A stretch of 34,660 bases of DNA. It comes from Gammaproteobacteria bacterium (GTDB taxonomy: Bacteria > Pseudomonadota > Gammaproteobacteria > Steroidobacterales > Steroidobacteraceae). The position numbers were made by a program, and so were the translations under genes. The notes beneath the pieces are model-generated. The model was not told the origin of the DNA and did not search any database. It saw only the letters and a program-made list of their open reading frames with translations. The DNA lies in contig PKXS01000040.1 in assembly GCA_003132425.1 (NCBI GenBank), positions 1-34,660 of the forward strand, in the 5' to 3' direction. Below, piece by piece: positions 17,244-26,340 of the stretch; the first letter of the stretch is position 1, and the number at the start of each line of letters is the position of its first letter.

Positions 17244-17678
17244 TCAATGCACTTTCTGCACCAGCCACAGCCCAGGCTTGCCCCTTTGATTGAGGCCAAG
17301 GCTCACCAATGCAGACTTGTTTTCCCATAATCGCGCCACCGGCAGTCCCTCGCGATGCACGCGGCGCGCAAAGTCCTCGAATCGACCGCTTGTGCGACCT
17401 CGCCAAGCGTCCGCAGCCAGTGTCAGCGGCTGGTGCTCCTCATCCACGTCGCCGGACTGTCGATTCCGAATCGAGGACGAGAAAGTCAGTGATGATTTCC
17501 ACGTGGGGTGGTTTGGCGGGGCCGTAAGATCCAAATGCCCAGGCGGCAACGCGGCTCGAGTCGTCGACGATCGATTAAGCACGGGGCTCGAGGGAGGAGC
17601 GGCGAAAGCCGCCGCCGCCGTCCCCAGCATGCATGCAGTAGCTGCAAGGCAGGCCCGCCGTGTCGGGTTCGCTTTCAT
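17244..17678 (-). CDS. Small exported protein of unknown function
   Basis: A 144-residue protein with a clear signal peptide (TRRACLAATACMLGTAAAAFA, cleavage near residue 27, shown here as positions 6-26). It then has a Pro/Ser-rich linker and a more conserved-looking C-terminal half with FARRVHREGLPVARLWEN and SLGLNQRGKPGLWLVQKVH. I do not recognise the family. The composition, signal and an intact frame through a GC-rich region support a real gene, though no good ribosome site precedes ATG 17678. It lies between the hydrolase gene and the YqjD-like gene on the same strand with gaps of about 75-100 bp, so co-transcription is possible but not shown. Confidence 0.6.
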   Translation of the reverse strand: MKANPTRRACLAATACMLGTAAAAFAAPPSSPVLNRSSTTRAALPPGHLDLTAPPNHPTWKSSLTFSSSIRNRQSGDVDEEHQPLTLAADAWRGRTSGRFEDFARRVHREGLPVARLWENKSALVSLGLNQRGKPGLWLVQKVH

Positions 17679-17752
17679 GGTGGTAGTTCATCACTATCCA
17701 CCAAGAGCGGCACTAGGACGGCGGGCCTATCGGCTGTAGGACATCTCGCAGA

Positions 17753-18127
17753 TCATGAACGGCGAGAGACCAGCAGGCCGACGGCGACCCCAAAGAGTGT
17801 CGCAAGGCCGAGCGCTTGCCAGGGAGATCCGCGCACATAGCCGTCCGTGGTGCTTGCGACCTGCTGCGCCTGAGTGCGCACCTGCGTGGCGCCATCCTTC
17901 AATGCGCTCTTTGCCGCTACCAATGCCATGCGCACCTTGGCGCGAATTTTTTGAACGTCGGGGCTTTCCACGTCCGCAACCCGTTTGATCAGATCTTCGA
18001 CGCCGTCAAACAAGCCTTTGAATTGACCCAGGACCTCCTCTTCGGCTTTCTTTGCTGCGTCGGCGGCTGTGCCTTTGCCGCGGCCAACGCCGTTATCGGA
18101 CAAGGTTCCCTCAACAGACATATTCAT
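17753..18127 (-). CDS. YqjD/ElaB-like (DUF883) membrane-anchored protein
   Basis: A 124-residue protein with a long amphipathic, charged helical region (KKAEEEVLGQFKGLFDGVEDL and on) and a single C-terminal membrane segment SPWQALGLATLFGVAVGLLV capped by SRRS, the layout of the E. coli YqjD/ElaB family. These proteins tie ribosomes to the inner membrane in stationary phase (family knowledge). The start at ATG 18127 is set by GAGG 9 nt upstream; an in-frame ATG at 18181 lacks that. It is divergent from the NCS1 permease gene across about 220 bp. Confidence 0.85.
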   Translation of the reverse strand: MNMSVEGTLSDNGVGRGKGTAADAAKKAEEEVLGQFKGLFDGVEDLIKRVADVESPDVQKIRAKVRMALVAAKSALKDGATQVRTQAQQVASTTDGYVRGSPWQALGLATLFGVAVGLLVSRRS

Positions 18128-18250
18128 CGTGATTGTCCTCTTCGTGAGAATGGATTGAGCGCGTGTTCCTAACATGGGCATCTTCGCACTCGACCGCGCC
18201 GGTGCAGTCGGCTGAGACCCTGTCGCGTCGTAGGACTTACCTCACAGCCA

Positions 18251-18267
18251 CCGCGGCTTAGCCGCGG
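18251..18267. repeat. Perfect inverted repeat in divergent intergenic region
   Basis: CCGCGGC at 18251-18257 and GCCGCGG at 18261-18267 with a TTA spacer. It lies between the YqjD-like and permease genes. It could be a hairpin in either leader or an operator; there is no T-tract, so it is not a classic terminator. Confidence 0.5.
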
Positions 18268-18348
18268 CGCTCGGCGTCCTTGCAGGCCGATTCCGGCCCT
18301 TCTCGGCTATACTCCGGCGGTAGCTCCGGCACAAACAAAGAGAGCGCG

Positions 18349-19776
18349 ATGGAACAAAAATTCGGCGACTCGTTGATCGAAAAGCGGTCTATCGACTATG
18401 TGCCCATCGCCGAACGGCACGGTAAGGTGTGGCATCTGTGGACAGTGTGGTTTTCCGGCGATGCGCATCTGGCGACCGTTGCCACGGGCGTCGTCGGAAT
18501 CGCTCTGGGAGGCAATCTGCTCTGGATGGCGATCGCCGTGGTACTCGGCGGCGCGTTCGGCACGTTTTTCATGGCCTTCCATTCCACGCAGGGCCCGCAG
18601 CTCGGGTTGCCGCAGATGATCCAGTCGCGCCCGCAGTTCGGGTACGTGGGCGCATTATTGGTGTGGGGCGTGGCACTCATCGCGTACGTCGGATTCAATG
18701 CGTTCAATCAGATCCTGGCTGCGCAGACCGTGCACTCCTTATACGGCGGTGACTCGACGCTGACCATGCTGGTGTTCACGCTGCTATCGCTCGCGCTTGC
18801 CGTCGTCGGCTACGACTTGATCCATCTTGCGCAACGCTGGGTCGCCTATGTGCTGATTGCCGCGCTACTGGTGTTTTCCGCGGCTGTGCTGCTGCGCGGA
18901 CACTTTCCCGCACACGAACTCGCGATTCGCGATTTTCGGTCCGTGCCGTTTCTGGCGCAATTCTTCGCGGCCGCGTCCTATCAGATCGCCTGGTCGATCT
19001 ATGTTTCCGACTACTCGCGCTACCTGCCTCGCGATGTCGGGGTGAGCGCCTCTTTCTGGTGGACGTACCTAGGCGCATTTGTCGGGGGCGCCTGGACCAT
19101 GCTGGTCGGGACCATCGCGGCGGCCTTGTACCCGGCGCTGGATGTGGCTTCCGCCCTTCGGACCGCGGCCGATATGGTGTTGCCGGGATTCGGCAAACCA
19201 CTGTTGCTTTGCTCGCTGCTGGGGCTGGTGACGATTACCTCGCTGAATTTTTATGGCGGCTCCTTAACTCTGCTGAGCGTCGTCGATTCGCTGAAACCCA
19301 GCCGCCCGACGCTCGCCAAGCGTCTATTGACGCTGGTGCTGTTGACCGTGGCCGCGACCAGTATCGCGCTGGTGTCGACCGAGAACTTCGTCGCGAAATT
19401 CGGCGAATTTCTTGCCGTCCTGTTGTATCTATTCACACCTTGGACCGCCATCAACCTGGTGGACTTTTACCTCGTTCGCAAGGGCCACTACTCGGTACGA
19501 GAGATATTCAATGCGCGCGGCATGTATGGACGGTGGAACTGGAGAGGGTTACTGGCGTACGGCGTAGGGTTCGTTGTCATGATCCCATTCTTCAGCACCG
19601 AGTCGTGGAAAGGGCCCGTGGCAAAGGCGCTTGGCGGCGCCGATATCGCCATGCTGGTCGGTCTGCCGGTATCGGCAATCGTCTACATTTGGGCATGCCG
19701 GTCGCTCGATGTGCAGGCGGATCGCCGGCAGGCACACGCGGCCGACGTCGGACTCGATCCCGACACGCCCACTTAG
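18349..19776 (+). CDS. NCS1-family purine/pyrimidine (cytosine-type) permease
   Basis: A 475-residue transporter of the nucleobase-cation-symport-1 type with about twelve membrane helices. The N-terminal cytoplasmic segment has the usual [13 protein letters not shown], followed by a [17 protein letters not shown] helix. Later come [18 protein letters not shown] and [17 protein letters not shown], family signatures in the substrate-binding helices. The start at ATG 18349 has AAAGAGAG upstream. The substrate could be cytosine, a purine, hydantoin or a related heterocycle. No catabolic enzyme adjoins it, so it is more likely a salvage permease. It ends tail-to-tail with the ABC permease gene, sharing TTAG. 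Confidence 0.88.
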   Translation: MEQKFGDSLIEKRSIDYVPIAERHGKVWHLWTVWFSGDAHLATVATGVVGIALGGNLLWMAIAVVLGGAFGTFFMAFHSTQGPQLGLPQMIQSRPQFGYVGALLVWGVALIAYVGFNAFNQILAAQTVHSLYGGDSTLTMLVFTLLSLALAVVGYDLIHLAQRWVAYVLIAALLVFSAAVLLRGHFPAHELAIRDFRSVPFLAQFFAAASYQIAWSIYVSDYSRYLPRDVGVSASFWWTYLGAFVGGAWTMLVGTIAAALYPALDVASALRTAADMVLPGFGKPLLLCSLLGLVTITSLNFYGGSLTLLSVVDSLKPSRPTLAKRLLTLVLLTVAATSIALVSTENFVAKFGEFLAVLLYLFTPWTAINLVDFYLVRKGHYSVREIFNARGMYGRWNWRGLLAYGVGFVVMIPFFSTESWKGPVAKALGGADIAMLVGLPVSAIVYIWACRSLDVQADRRQAHAADVGLDPDTPT

Positions 19777-20561
19777 TTCTTTAGGCGGTAGCCGGTTTTG
19801 AATATCCACGATACCGTCAAAAGGCAGATGACGAGGAAGCCCATCACCATCGCCAGGCTGTAGCCGACGCTCACGTCCGCGGTGCCGTAAAAGCTCCAGC
19901 GAAAGCCACTGATGAGATAAACGATCGGATTGAACAAGCTGAAGGCCCGCCAGGCGGGCGGCAGCATATCGATGGAATAGAAGGCGCCGCCCAGAAACGT
20001 GAGGGGCGTGATGACGAGCATCGGGATGAACTGAAGCTGCTCCCAGCCCTTGGCCCATAGCCCGAGAATGAATCCGAAAAGGCTGAAGTTAACGGCGGTC
20101 ATCACGAGGAAGGCGGCCATCCACAGCGGGTGCACGATCTTAATCGGCTCGAATACCGATGCAGTGGCCAGGATTACCAAACCCAGCGTGATCGATTTCG
20201 ATGCCGCCGCTCCGACATAGGCAACGACGATTTCCCCATAGGAGATCGGGGCCGACAGCAGTTCGTAAATCGTACCGGTGAATTTTGGAAAAAAAATGCC
20301 GAACGAGGCATTGGCGAGACTCTCCGTGAACAACGCCATCATGATGAGGCCGGGCACGATGAAGGCGCCATAGTTCACGCCGCCAAGACCGTGCATGCGC
20401 GAACCGATTGCCGCGCCGAATACGACGAAATAGAGCGAGGTGGTGATGACGGGCGTCACCAAGCTTTGCACCAAGGTGCGCAGCGCCCGCGCAATCTCGA
20501 ACTTGTATATGGCCCAAACCCCGTGTCCATTGAACGCGAAGCGCGCTTGCGGCCGGTTCAT
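19773..20561 (-). CDS. ABC-2 type transporter permease
   Basis: A 262-residue inner-membrane subunit with six hydrophobic segments. It resembles E. coli YadH: an N-terminal amphipathic helix ([14 protein letters not shown]), [11 protein letters not shown], the loop [12 protein letters not shown], and SPTFLGGAF-like (here [21 protein letters not shown]) ABC-2 signatures near residue 190. It works with the ATPase encoded just upstream, the two genes overlapping by 4 bp (ATGA). Such exporters move polysaccharides, lipids or drugs; nothing here narrows the substrate. Confidence 0.9.
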   Translation of the reverse strand: MNRPQARFAFNGHGVWAIYKFEIARALRTLVQSLVTPVITTSLYFVVFGAAIGSRMHGLGGVNYGAFIVPGLIMMALFTESLANASFGIFFPKFTGTIYELLSAPISYGEIVVAYVGAAASKSITLGLVILATASVFEPIKIVHPLWMAAFLVMTAVNFSLFGFILGLWAKGWEQLQFIPMLVITPLTFLGGAFYSIDMLPPAWRAFSLFNPIVYLISGFRWSFYGTADVSVGYSLAMVMGFLVICLLTVSWIFKTGYRLKN

Positions 20562-21481
20562 GCGCGGCTACTGACGAGGCTGACGAAGATATCTTCGAGC
20601 GAGCTCTGGTGAGTTTGCAGATCCTTGATGACGATCGACAGCTTGTTCATTCGTTCGAGGAGCGACGCGATATCGATGCTGTTGTCTCCGCCGACCGTAT
20701 ACACGAGATGCTGGCCCTCGGCCTTCAGCTCCAGCCCCCACCCAGCAAGCTCGGTCGGGATGTGTTGCATCGGCGTCTGTAAGTGCAGGGTTAGCTGTCT
20801 CTTGCCGAGCTTCTTCATGAGTTCGATTTTCTCCTGGACCAGGATCAAGCTGCCTTTGTTGATCACGCCGATTCTGTCGGCCATCTCTTCGGCTTCTTCG
20901 ATGTAATGCGTGGTCAAGATAATGGTCACGCCCTGTGCGCGCAGGCCTCGCACCAGGTTCCACATATCGCGGCGCAGCTCGACGTCCACGCCCGCGGTCG
21001 GTTCATCCAAGAATAGAATCTCCGGCTCGTGCGACAAGGCTTTGGCGATCATTACTCGCCGCTTCATGCCGCCGGACAGCGTCATGATTTTGTCGTTGCG
21101 CTTGTCCTTCAGGGATAGATCGCGCAACAGCTTGTCGATAAACGCCGGATTCGGGGCGCGGCCGAAAAGCCCGCGGCTGAAGTTCACCGTCGCCCAAACC
21201 GTCTCGAAGGCGTCGGTGGTGAGTTCCTGCGGCACCAGGCCTATTTTTGAGCGGGTCGCCCGATAGTCGCGCTGGATGTCGTAACCGTCGGCGACCACAG
21301 TGCCGCCGCTCGGCGTCACGATCCCGCAGATGATGTTGATCAGCGTGGTCTTGCCGGCGCCGTTCGGACCGAGCAGCGCGAAGATCTCGCCCTTGTCGAT
21401 CTGCAGATTGATACCCGTCAATGCCTGGAAGCCTGACGCATATGATTTGGTCAAGTCTGTAATGGTGATGATCGGCGGCAT
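20558..21481 (-). CDS. ABC transporter ATP-binding protein (YadG-like)
   Basis: A 307-residue ATPase with Walker [10 protein letters not shown] (38-46), signature LSGGM (135-139), Walker B LFLDEP (156-161) and the switch His in [14 protein letters not shown]-terminal extension of about 90 residues is typical of CcmA/YadG-type exporters of the ABC-2 class. The start ATG has AAGGT 9 nt upstream. It partners the permease downstream through a 4-bp overlap. It starts 20 bp after the isocitrate dehydrogenase stop on the same strand, so it may share that transcript, though there is no functional link that I can see. Confidence 0.93.
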   Translation of the reverse strand: MPPIITITDLTKSYASGFQALTGINLQIDKGEIFALLGPNGAGKTTLINIICGIVTPSGGTVVADGYDIQRDYRATRSKIGLVPQELTTDAFETVWATVNFSRGLFGRAPNPAFIDKLLRDLSLKDKRNDKIMTLSGGMKRRVMIAKALSHEPEILFLDEPTAGVDVELRRDMWNLVRGLRAQGVTIILTTHYIEEAEEMADRIGVINKGSLILVQEKIELMKKLGKRQLTLHLQTPMQHIPTELAGWGLELKAEGQHLVYTVGGDNSIDIASLLERMNKLSIVIKDLQTHQSSLEDIFVSLVSSRA

Positions 21482-21501
21482 TCGCGCTACCTTAGCTCAA
21501 T

Positions 21502-22533
21502 TCAGGCATTCACAATCCGCGTGACCAGGGCGCGGGTAAACTCGGCCGTGCCGGAGTGCCCTCCAACGTCCCCGGTTCTCACCTTGTCGACATTCAGGGT
21601 ATCGCCGATGGCCGTGCGCAAGCGCGCCGACATCTCCGGTAACCGGCAGTGATCGAGCATCATTGCGGCCGCGAGCAACAGGGCAGTCGGATTGGCGACT
21701 CCCGTGCCGGCAATGTCGGGAGCAGACCCATGCACGGCTTCAAAAATGGCGGCGTCGATACCGATGTTGGCGCCCGGTGTCATGCCTAAGCCGCCGACCA
21801 GGCCGGCGACCAGATCGGACAGAATGTCGCCGAACAGATTGGTGGTCACCAATACGTCGAATTGCCAGGGGTTGAGCACCAGCTTCATGGCGCAGGCATC
21901 GATGATGACCGTATCGAGCGTAAAGCGCCCCTTGTACTTGCGTTCATAGAGCTGCTGTCCGGTCTCCAGAAATATCCCGGTCAGCGCCTTCATGATGTTG
22001 GCTTTGTGGACAATCGTCACTTTCTTGCGGCCGGTCGCGATGGCGTGCTCGAAGGCAAATTCCAGCACGCGCCGGCTTCCTTGGCGCGTATTTACGCCCG
22101 TCGCCATGGCGACCGCATGCGGATCGTCGCCGATCGGGATGTAGTGCTCGTGGCCGATATATAGGCCCTCGAGGTTTTCGCGAACGACGACTAAGTCGAT
22201 GTTGTCGAAGCGGCCCCCCGGAATGAGTGTGCGGGCGGGGCGCAAATTCGCGTACAGATTGAACTCCTCCCGCAAGCGCACGTTCGACGATCGGTAGCCT
22301 CCGCCGGATGGAGTCTCGAGCGGCCCCTTGAGGGCCAGCCGAGTACGCCTGATGCTGTCGAGCGTCTTGGGCGGCAGAGGGTCACCAGCTTCTTTCACGC
22401 CCTGCAGGCCCGCAGCCTGCATGTCCCAGCGCAACGGAGCACCGAGGGCTTCGAGCGCGGCCAGCGTGGCATCCATTATTTCGGGGCCGATCCCATCCCC
22501 GGGGATCAGCGTGGCGGGAATCGGTGGCGGCAT
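21502..22533 (-). CDS. NAD-dependent isocitrate dehydrogenase
   Basis: A 343-residue beta-decarboxylating dehydrogenase of the isocitrate/isopropylmalate family. LIPGDGIGPE lies at the N-terminus; GYRSSNVRLREE (Ser82-Asn84, Arg88) is the substrate loop with the S-x-N pattern of isocitrate enzymes; NLYANLRP and the metal Asp in NLFGDILSD follow. The cofactor loop reads HGSAPDIAG, with Asp-Ile where the NADP enzymes have Lys-Tyr, so NAD is expected. It oxidises isocitrate to 2-oxoglutarate in the TCA cycle. Homoisocitrate dehydrogenase is a close alternative by sequence. ATG 22533 is 50 bp from the divergent DUF1415 gene. Confidence 0.88.
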   Translation of the reverse strand: MPPPIPATLIPGDGIGPEIMDATLAALEALGAPLRWDMQAAGLQGVKEAGDPLPPKTLDSIRRTRLALKGPLETPSGGGYRSSNVRLREEFNLYANLRPARTLIPGGRFDNIDLVVVRENLEGLYIGHEHYIPIGDDPHAVAMATGVNTRQGSRRVLEFAFEHAIATGRKKVTIVHKANIMKALTGIFLETGQQLYERKYKGRFTLDTVIIDACAMKLVLNPWQFDVLVTTNLFGDILSDLVAGLVGGLGMTPGANIGIDAAIFEAVHGSAPDIAGTGVANPTALLLAAAMMLDHCRLPEMSARLRTAIGDTLNVDKVRTGDVGGHSGTAEFTRALVTRIVNA

Positions 22534-22583
22534 GAGCTAGGCTCTCGAGTGAACTGCGCAGGCGATTAGGATACTCGAAGTCG

Positions 22584-23162
22584 GTGACGGTAAACTGCGT
22601 GCTGTTGCGGGGGGTGCCTCTCATTACTAGCGACGATGTCATCGCGGCTACGCGCCTCTGGCTGGAAAGGGCGGTCATCGGACTCAATCTGTGTCCGTTT
22701 GCCGAGAGCGTGTATCGAAGCGATCGCGTGCGCTTTCGAGTCAGCGAGCAACGATCCGCGCCGGCGCTGCTGGATGATGTACGCTCGGAGCTGATGGAAT
22801 TGCATTCGGCAGACCCATTGCGTTGCGAGACAACGCTTCTCATCCACCCCTGGGCGCTGACGGATTTCATCGAGTACAACGGCTTTCTCGAGATTTGCGA
22901 TGCGGCGATCGCCGATCTGGGGCTTGAGGGCGAGCTGCAGATTGCCAGCTTTCATCCGCAGTACCGGTTCGCCGGAACCCAGTCCGAGGACATCGAGAAC
23001 TACACCAACCGTTCGCCGCACCCGATGCTGCACCTACTGCGCGAAGCAAGCATCGCGCGCGCTGTCGCCGCGGCGCCGGACACCGGAGAGATATACCGCA
23101 ACAATATTCGCACATTGCGCGGCTTGGGACATGCGGGATGGCAAGGGCTGTGGCGCTGCTAG
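22584..23162 (+). CDS. DUF1415 family protein
   Basis: A 192-residue protein of the DUF1415 family, found mostly in proteobacteria, with no assigned biochemical role. Recognisable stretches are TRLWLERAVIGLNLCPFAE, IEYNGFLEICDAAI, IASFHPQYRFAGT and NYTNRSPHPMLHLLRE. The His and Cys residues in these could bind a ligand, but that is a guess. The start is uncertain: GTG 22584 is the longest, with other GTGs at 22599 and 22614. It is divergent from the isocitrate dehydrogenase gene and convergent with the acetyltransferase gene, sharing CTAG at the stops. Confidence 0.88.
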   Translation: MTVNCVLLRGVPLITSDDVIAATRLWLERAVIGLNLCPFAESVYRSDRVRFRVSEQRSAPALLDDVRSELMELHSADPLRCETTLLIHPWALTDFIEYNGFLEICDAAIADLGLEGELQIASFHPQYRFAGTQSEDIENYTNRSPHPMLHLLREASIARAVAAAPDTGEIYRNNIRTLRGLGHAGWQGLWRC

Positions 23163-23701
23163 GGATCGCTCAAGACCTTGCGCATCGGAATGAATTCAAT
23201 GCTCTCACCGTGCCCAAGGTCGTATTGAACCCGTTGCGTTCCGACATAGCCGCGGGCCGCGTACAGCTTGACTCCGGGGAGAGTCGCCATAAGCTCCATT
23301 TGAGAAAAGCCGAACTGACGCGCTTCTTGCTCGCAGCGATCGAGCAGCAGTGATCCGATGCCGCGGCGCGCCTTGTCAGGGTCGACAAAAAAAGCACGAA
23401 TCTTTGCCGCCTGCGTGCGCGGATCGAGCGTCGAGGAATCGCGGCCCGTTCGCGCATCGCCGCCGAAGAGCGTCGAGCGAAAGCTCCAGCCGCCGCAACC
23501 GACGGCCTTGCCGTCTTCTTCCACGATGAAATACGTCTGGTCAACGAGCAATTGGCTATCGATGCCGAATGCGCCTCGAAGTGCGCCTTCGACTTGCGAC
23601 GGGCGGTAATCGTCCCTGCTCAAGACCCGAGCGGAGCGCGCGATCAGGTTCTCGAGCTGCGCAACATCGGCGAGCGTGGCCTTGCGTAGCGACAGCGCCA
23701 T
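23159..23701 (-). CDS. GNAT-family N-acetyltransferase
   Basis: A 180-residue acetyl-CoA-dependent acyltransferase. The N-terminal strand-helix LRKATLADVAQLENLIARS is followed by YFIVEEDGKAVGCGGW and the acetyl-CoA loop PDKARRGIGSLLLDRCE (R-x-x-G-I/L-G). The end reads GYVGTQRVQYDLGHGESIEFIPMRK. A GTG at 23728 could extend it by nine residues, starting 1 nt after the amidohydrolase remnant's stop; ATG 23701 opens the fold directly. The acceptor (small molecule or protein amine) is unknown. It is probably read through from the TauE-type and amidohydrolase genes upstream. Confidence 0.88.
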   Translation of the reverse strand: MALSLRKATLADVAQLENLIARSARVLSRDDYRPSQVEGALRGAFGIDSQLLVDQTYFIVEEDGKAVGCGGWSFRSTLFGGDARTGRDSSTLDPRTQAAKIRAFFVDPDKARRGIGSLLLDRCEQEARQFGFSQMELMATLPGVKLYAARGYVGTQRVQYDLGHGESIEFIPMRKVLSDP

Positions 23702-23729
23702 ACGCCGGGATGCAGCGGCGTCTTGCACG

Positions 23730-24209
23730 CTAATTCGGCGCCGGGATGGTCTCTACGCCGTTGCGTCGATACACCATGCCGCCCTTCATGACGAAGCTGA
23801 CGTGCTTGAATTGGTCGGGATCGTCGAGCGGATTGCCCGCTGTCGCCACCAAGTCCGCGTAGCGTCCGGCTTGGACGGATCCGACGCGATCCGCAGCGCC
23901 GAGCAGGTCCGCCGCGTTTCGCGTGGCCGCGAACAGGGCGGACATATGGATATGGCAGTCGATGAATCCCGGCATCACCGTGGCCGTCGATAGGTCGATG
24001 AGATCTGCGCCCGCCGCGGATACGAAGCCGGGCTCGACGGACAGGATTTTATCATCGCGCACCAATATTGAGACCTGCCGCCGTGGCGCGCCGGAGATTC
24101 CGTCGATCAATGTACCGGCGTGGATGAGCAGGTCCTTGGCTCCCGCAGCGGCTGCGCTGAATACGGCGACCAAGCAGAAGAGTGCTCGCCATCTTGAATT
24201 TAGTTTCAT
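23730..24209 (-). pseudogene. Amidohydrolase with its catalytic core deleted in frame
   Basis: A 159-residue open frame with a signal peptide (1-24) and a normal amidohydrolase beginning: LLIHAGTLIDGISG, the small beta-sandwich, then VMPGFIDCHIH (metal-binding His86, His88). Within four residues it jumps to the normal C-terminus of the same family: ATRNAADLLG (from 95), DRVGSVQAGRYADLVA and FVMKGGMVYR. About 260-280 residues of the TIM barrel that usually lie between are missing, with the lysine, later histidines and aspartate of the metal site. The frame is kept, so a short exported protein may still be made, but not an active hydrolase. It lies 3 bp after the TauE-type gene. Confidence 0.8.
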
Positions 24210-24212
24210 ATA

Positions 24213-25076
24213 TTAGTCCTGGGCACGTGCGGCGGATCGCAGCATGGCGAACGCGGCGTACGCGATCACCACGATCACCAGCCAGCGCAGGGCGGTCAGC
24301 GGCAGGCTCTTCACGATGTACGCCGCGATCAGCACTCCGACGACGCCGCCGAAAGCCAGGCCCAACGAGGGGCCCCAGGCGAAACGGCCGGTCTGAAAGA
24401 ACCGCAAACTGGCAACCGGCTGAAGCATTGCGCACGCCCCCATCATGATCGGAAAAGCGGCGATCGGATGCATGCCCAGCAGCGCTAGGGTGATCATGCA
24501 GGGCGCGTACAAGCCGATTCCGACGCTCATGAGAGCACCCAGAACAAAATTGATCCCCACGGCCACGCCGAATTTCCACCCCGCGAGGCTCATGGCGATT
24601 CCTCCGCCCGGGAGCGCTCCCAAATTGATGGCCGCGAAGACCGTTCCGGCAATCAACAATGCGATCCCCATGGCGACCTGGATCGCGCGGCGAGGCAGGC
24701 GCGCGACCACACCCGCCCCGAGCCAGGCGCCGGCCGATGCGCTAGCGATCACGGTCACGAGCAGGACCGGGTCTACAACGATCGCGGTGACGAAGATCAA
24801 CGATTCGGCGATCGCGGACGGCGTATGGCCGACGTTCAGGGTACCGGGGATCAGCTCGTCGGGTACCAGGTGCCGCAACTTGTAGATGGCCGTGGTGGGT
24901 GCGAAGGATCCTATCCCCAGCGCGTCGAAGAAATCCGTGACGAATCCGATGAGTATCTCGATGGGCCGCGGCCAGCGCACCTCCTTGCTGCGCGCGGCCG
25001 CGCGAATGCCGCCGTAAATAAAGGCAAGCGCGATCAATCCTAGGGCGACATAAAAGGCGACAAGCGCGGCGTTCAT
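24213..25076 (-). CDS. TauE/SafE-family permease
   Basis: A 287-residue membrane protein with about eight hydrophobic segments in two related halves, as in the TauE/SafE (sulfite/organic anion exporter) family. The first half holds GFVTDFFDALGIGSFAPTTAIYK and the second GALMSVGIGLYAPCMITLALLGM, the paired re-entrant motifs. Members export sulfite, sulfoacetate or other anions, or take up small carboxylates; the substrate here is not known. It is divergent from the amine dehydrogenase operon across about 107 bp, so shared regulation is possible. The amidohydrolase remnant follows 3 bp after its stop. Confidence 0.85.
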   Translation of the reverse strand: MNAALVAFYVALGLIALAFIYGGIRAAARSKEVRWPRPIEILIGFVTDFFDALGIGSFAPTTAIYKLRHLVPDELIPGTLNVGHTPSAIAESLIFVTAIVVDPVLLVTVIASASAGAWLGAGVVARLPRRAIQVAMGIALLIAGTVFAAINLGALPGGGIAMSLAGWKFGVAVGINFVLGALMSVGIGLYAPCMITLALLGMHPIAAFPIMMGACAMLQPVASLRFFQTGRFAWGPSLGLAFGGVVGVLIAAYIVKSLPLTALRWLVIVVIAYAAFAMLRSAARAQD

Positions 25077-25183
25077 AGGGGGAATATACCCTTTGACGGG
25101 TGAGAGTATTCAGCTTGAAGTGGTTGACGTACACTCGACAAAGCGCGCGGCGGCTGCTGCCATCGAAAAAGTGCGGGGGGTTA

Positions 25184-26338
25184 ATGAGAACAATTTTCCT
25201 GAAGGCGACGCTCGTCGCGATATCAGCGTTATCGGCGGCTTCGGTTGCATTTGCCGCGGATTACCCGACGCCGTTGCCGGCCGAGACTGTCCCCAAGGTT
25301 GAGACTTTACCGGCCCACTACCCGACGACGTGGGCGTTTCTCAATGTCACCGCCAATAGAATCGAGCTGCGAAATGTCGGCAGCGACGGGCGCGAGGTCA
25401 AGGGTGAACTGCAGGCGCGCGATTCGGCGACTCTGCTGGTGGCCGACAAGCGGCCGGAGATTTACGTTGCCGACACCGTCTGGTCTCGAGGCGTGCGCGG
25501 CACGCGGACCGATTTCATTACCGTGTACGACAAGCAGACGCTGAATGTCGTGGGCGAGATCGTACTGCCGGGGGCCAAGCGCGGACTGATTACGCCGATG
25601 GAAGGCATGTTCGCGTTCACCGACGACCAACGGATGGCGCTGGTGTTCAATTTCACTCCGGCCTCATCGGTCACGGTGGTGGATTTGGTGAAGCGCACAG
25701 TCCTCGGCGACGTGGATATCCCGGGCTGCTCGCTCGTCTACCCAAGCGGCGAGCGCGGCTTTTCGACCCTGTGCTCGAGCGGCTCCCTATTGAGCGTGCG
25801 GCTCGACGCCCACGGTGCGGTGTCGGGCCGCAGCGAATCGAAGGTGTTCAACCTGCTCGATACCGATCCGCTGTTCACTCAGTCGGCGGGAATCGGCGGC
25901 GTGCGCTACTTTCCGAGCTTACACGGCCGCGTGCAGCCGATCGACATGAGAACCGACGACGTCAAGATTCTCCCCGATTGGCCGCTGGTGTCGGCCGCGG
26001 ATGCGACAGGAAACTGGCGGCCGAGCGGCTGGCAACTCATCGGCAGCGACGAGCAAAACTTGCTGTACGTGTTGATGCAACCCAATGCCCGTGAGGGAAT
26101 GCACAAGAACCCCGGCACCGAAGTATGGGTGTTCAACGCCGCTTCCAAGACGCGCGTCAAAAGACTGCGACTGGTGAGACCCGGCTCGTCGATCGCGCTG
26201 ACCCACAGCGCCGAGCCCCTGCTATTGGTGTGGGCGCAAGACCACCTCGATGTGTACGACCCGCGTGACGGCCGCTTGCTGCGCACCTTAGGGTTAGCGG
26301 GCATCCTCGCGCGGTTGCAAATCGAGCCGATGCGTTGA
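25184..26338 (+). CDS. aauB: TTQ amine dehydrogenase large subunit (aromatic amine dehydrogenase-like)
   Basis: A 384-residue periplasmic protein with a signal peptide (about 1-24, ending AFA). The rest is the seven-bladed propeller of the MauB/AauB family. Characteristic stretches are EIYVADTVWSRGVRGTRTDF, DVDIPGCSLVYPSG, FSTLCSSGSLLSVRLD, NWRPSGWQLIG, YVLMQPNAREGMHKNPG (compare MHPDGKEGTHKFP in aromatic amine dehydrogenase) and EVWVFNAASKTRVKR. It binds the TTQ small subunit in an alpha2-beta2 enzyme that oxidises primary amines to aldehyde and ammonia. ATG 25184 has a G-rich ribosome site just upstream; an earlier in-frame start at 25100 would spoil the signal peptide. It is the first gene of the operon. 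Confidence 0.88.
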   Translation: MRTIFLKATLVAISALSAASVAFAADYPTPLPAETVPKVETLPAHYPTTWAFLNVTANRIELRNVGSDGREVKGELQARDSATLLVADKRPEIYVADTVWSRGVRGTRTDFITVYDKQTLNVVGEIVLPGAKRGLITPMEGMFAFTDDQRMALVFNFTPASSVTVVDLVKRTVLGDVDIPGCSLVYPSGERGFSTLCSSGSLLSVRLDAHGAVSGRSESKVFNLLDTDPLFTQSAGIGGVRYFPSLHGRVQPIDMRTDDVKILPDWPLVSAADATGNWRPSGWQLIGSDEQNLLYVLMQPNAREGMHKNPGTEVWVFNAASKTRVKRLRLVRPGSSIALTHSAEPLLLVWAQDHLDVYDPRDGRLLRTLGLAGILARLQIEPMR

Positions 26339-26340
26339 CT

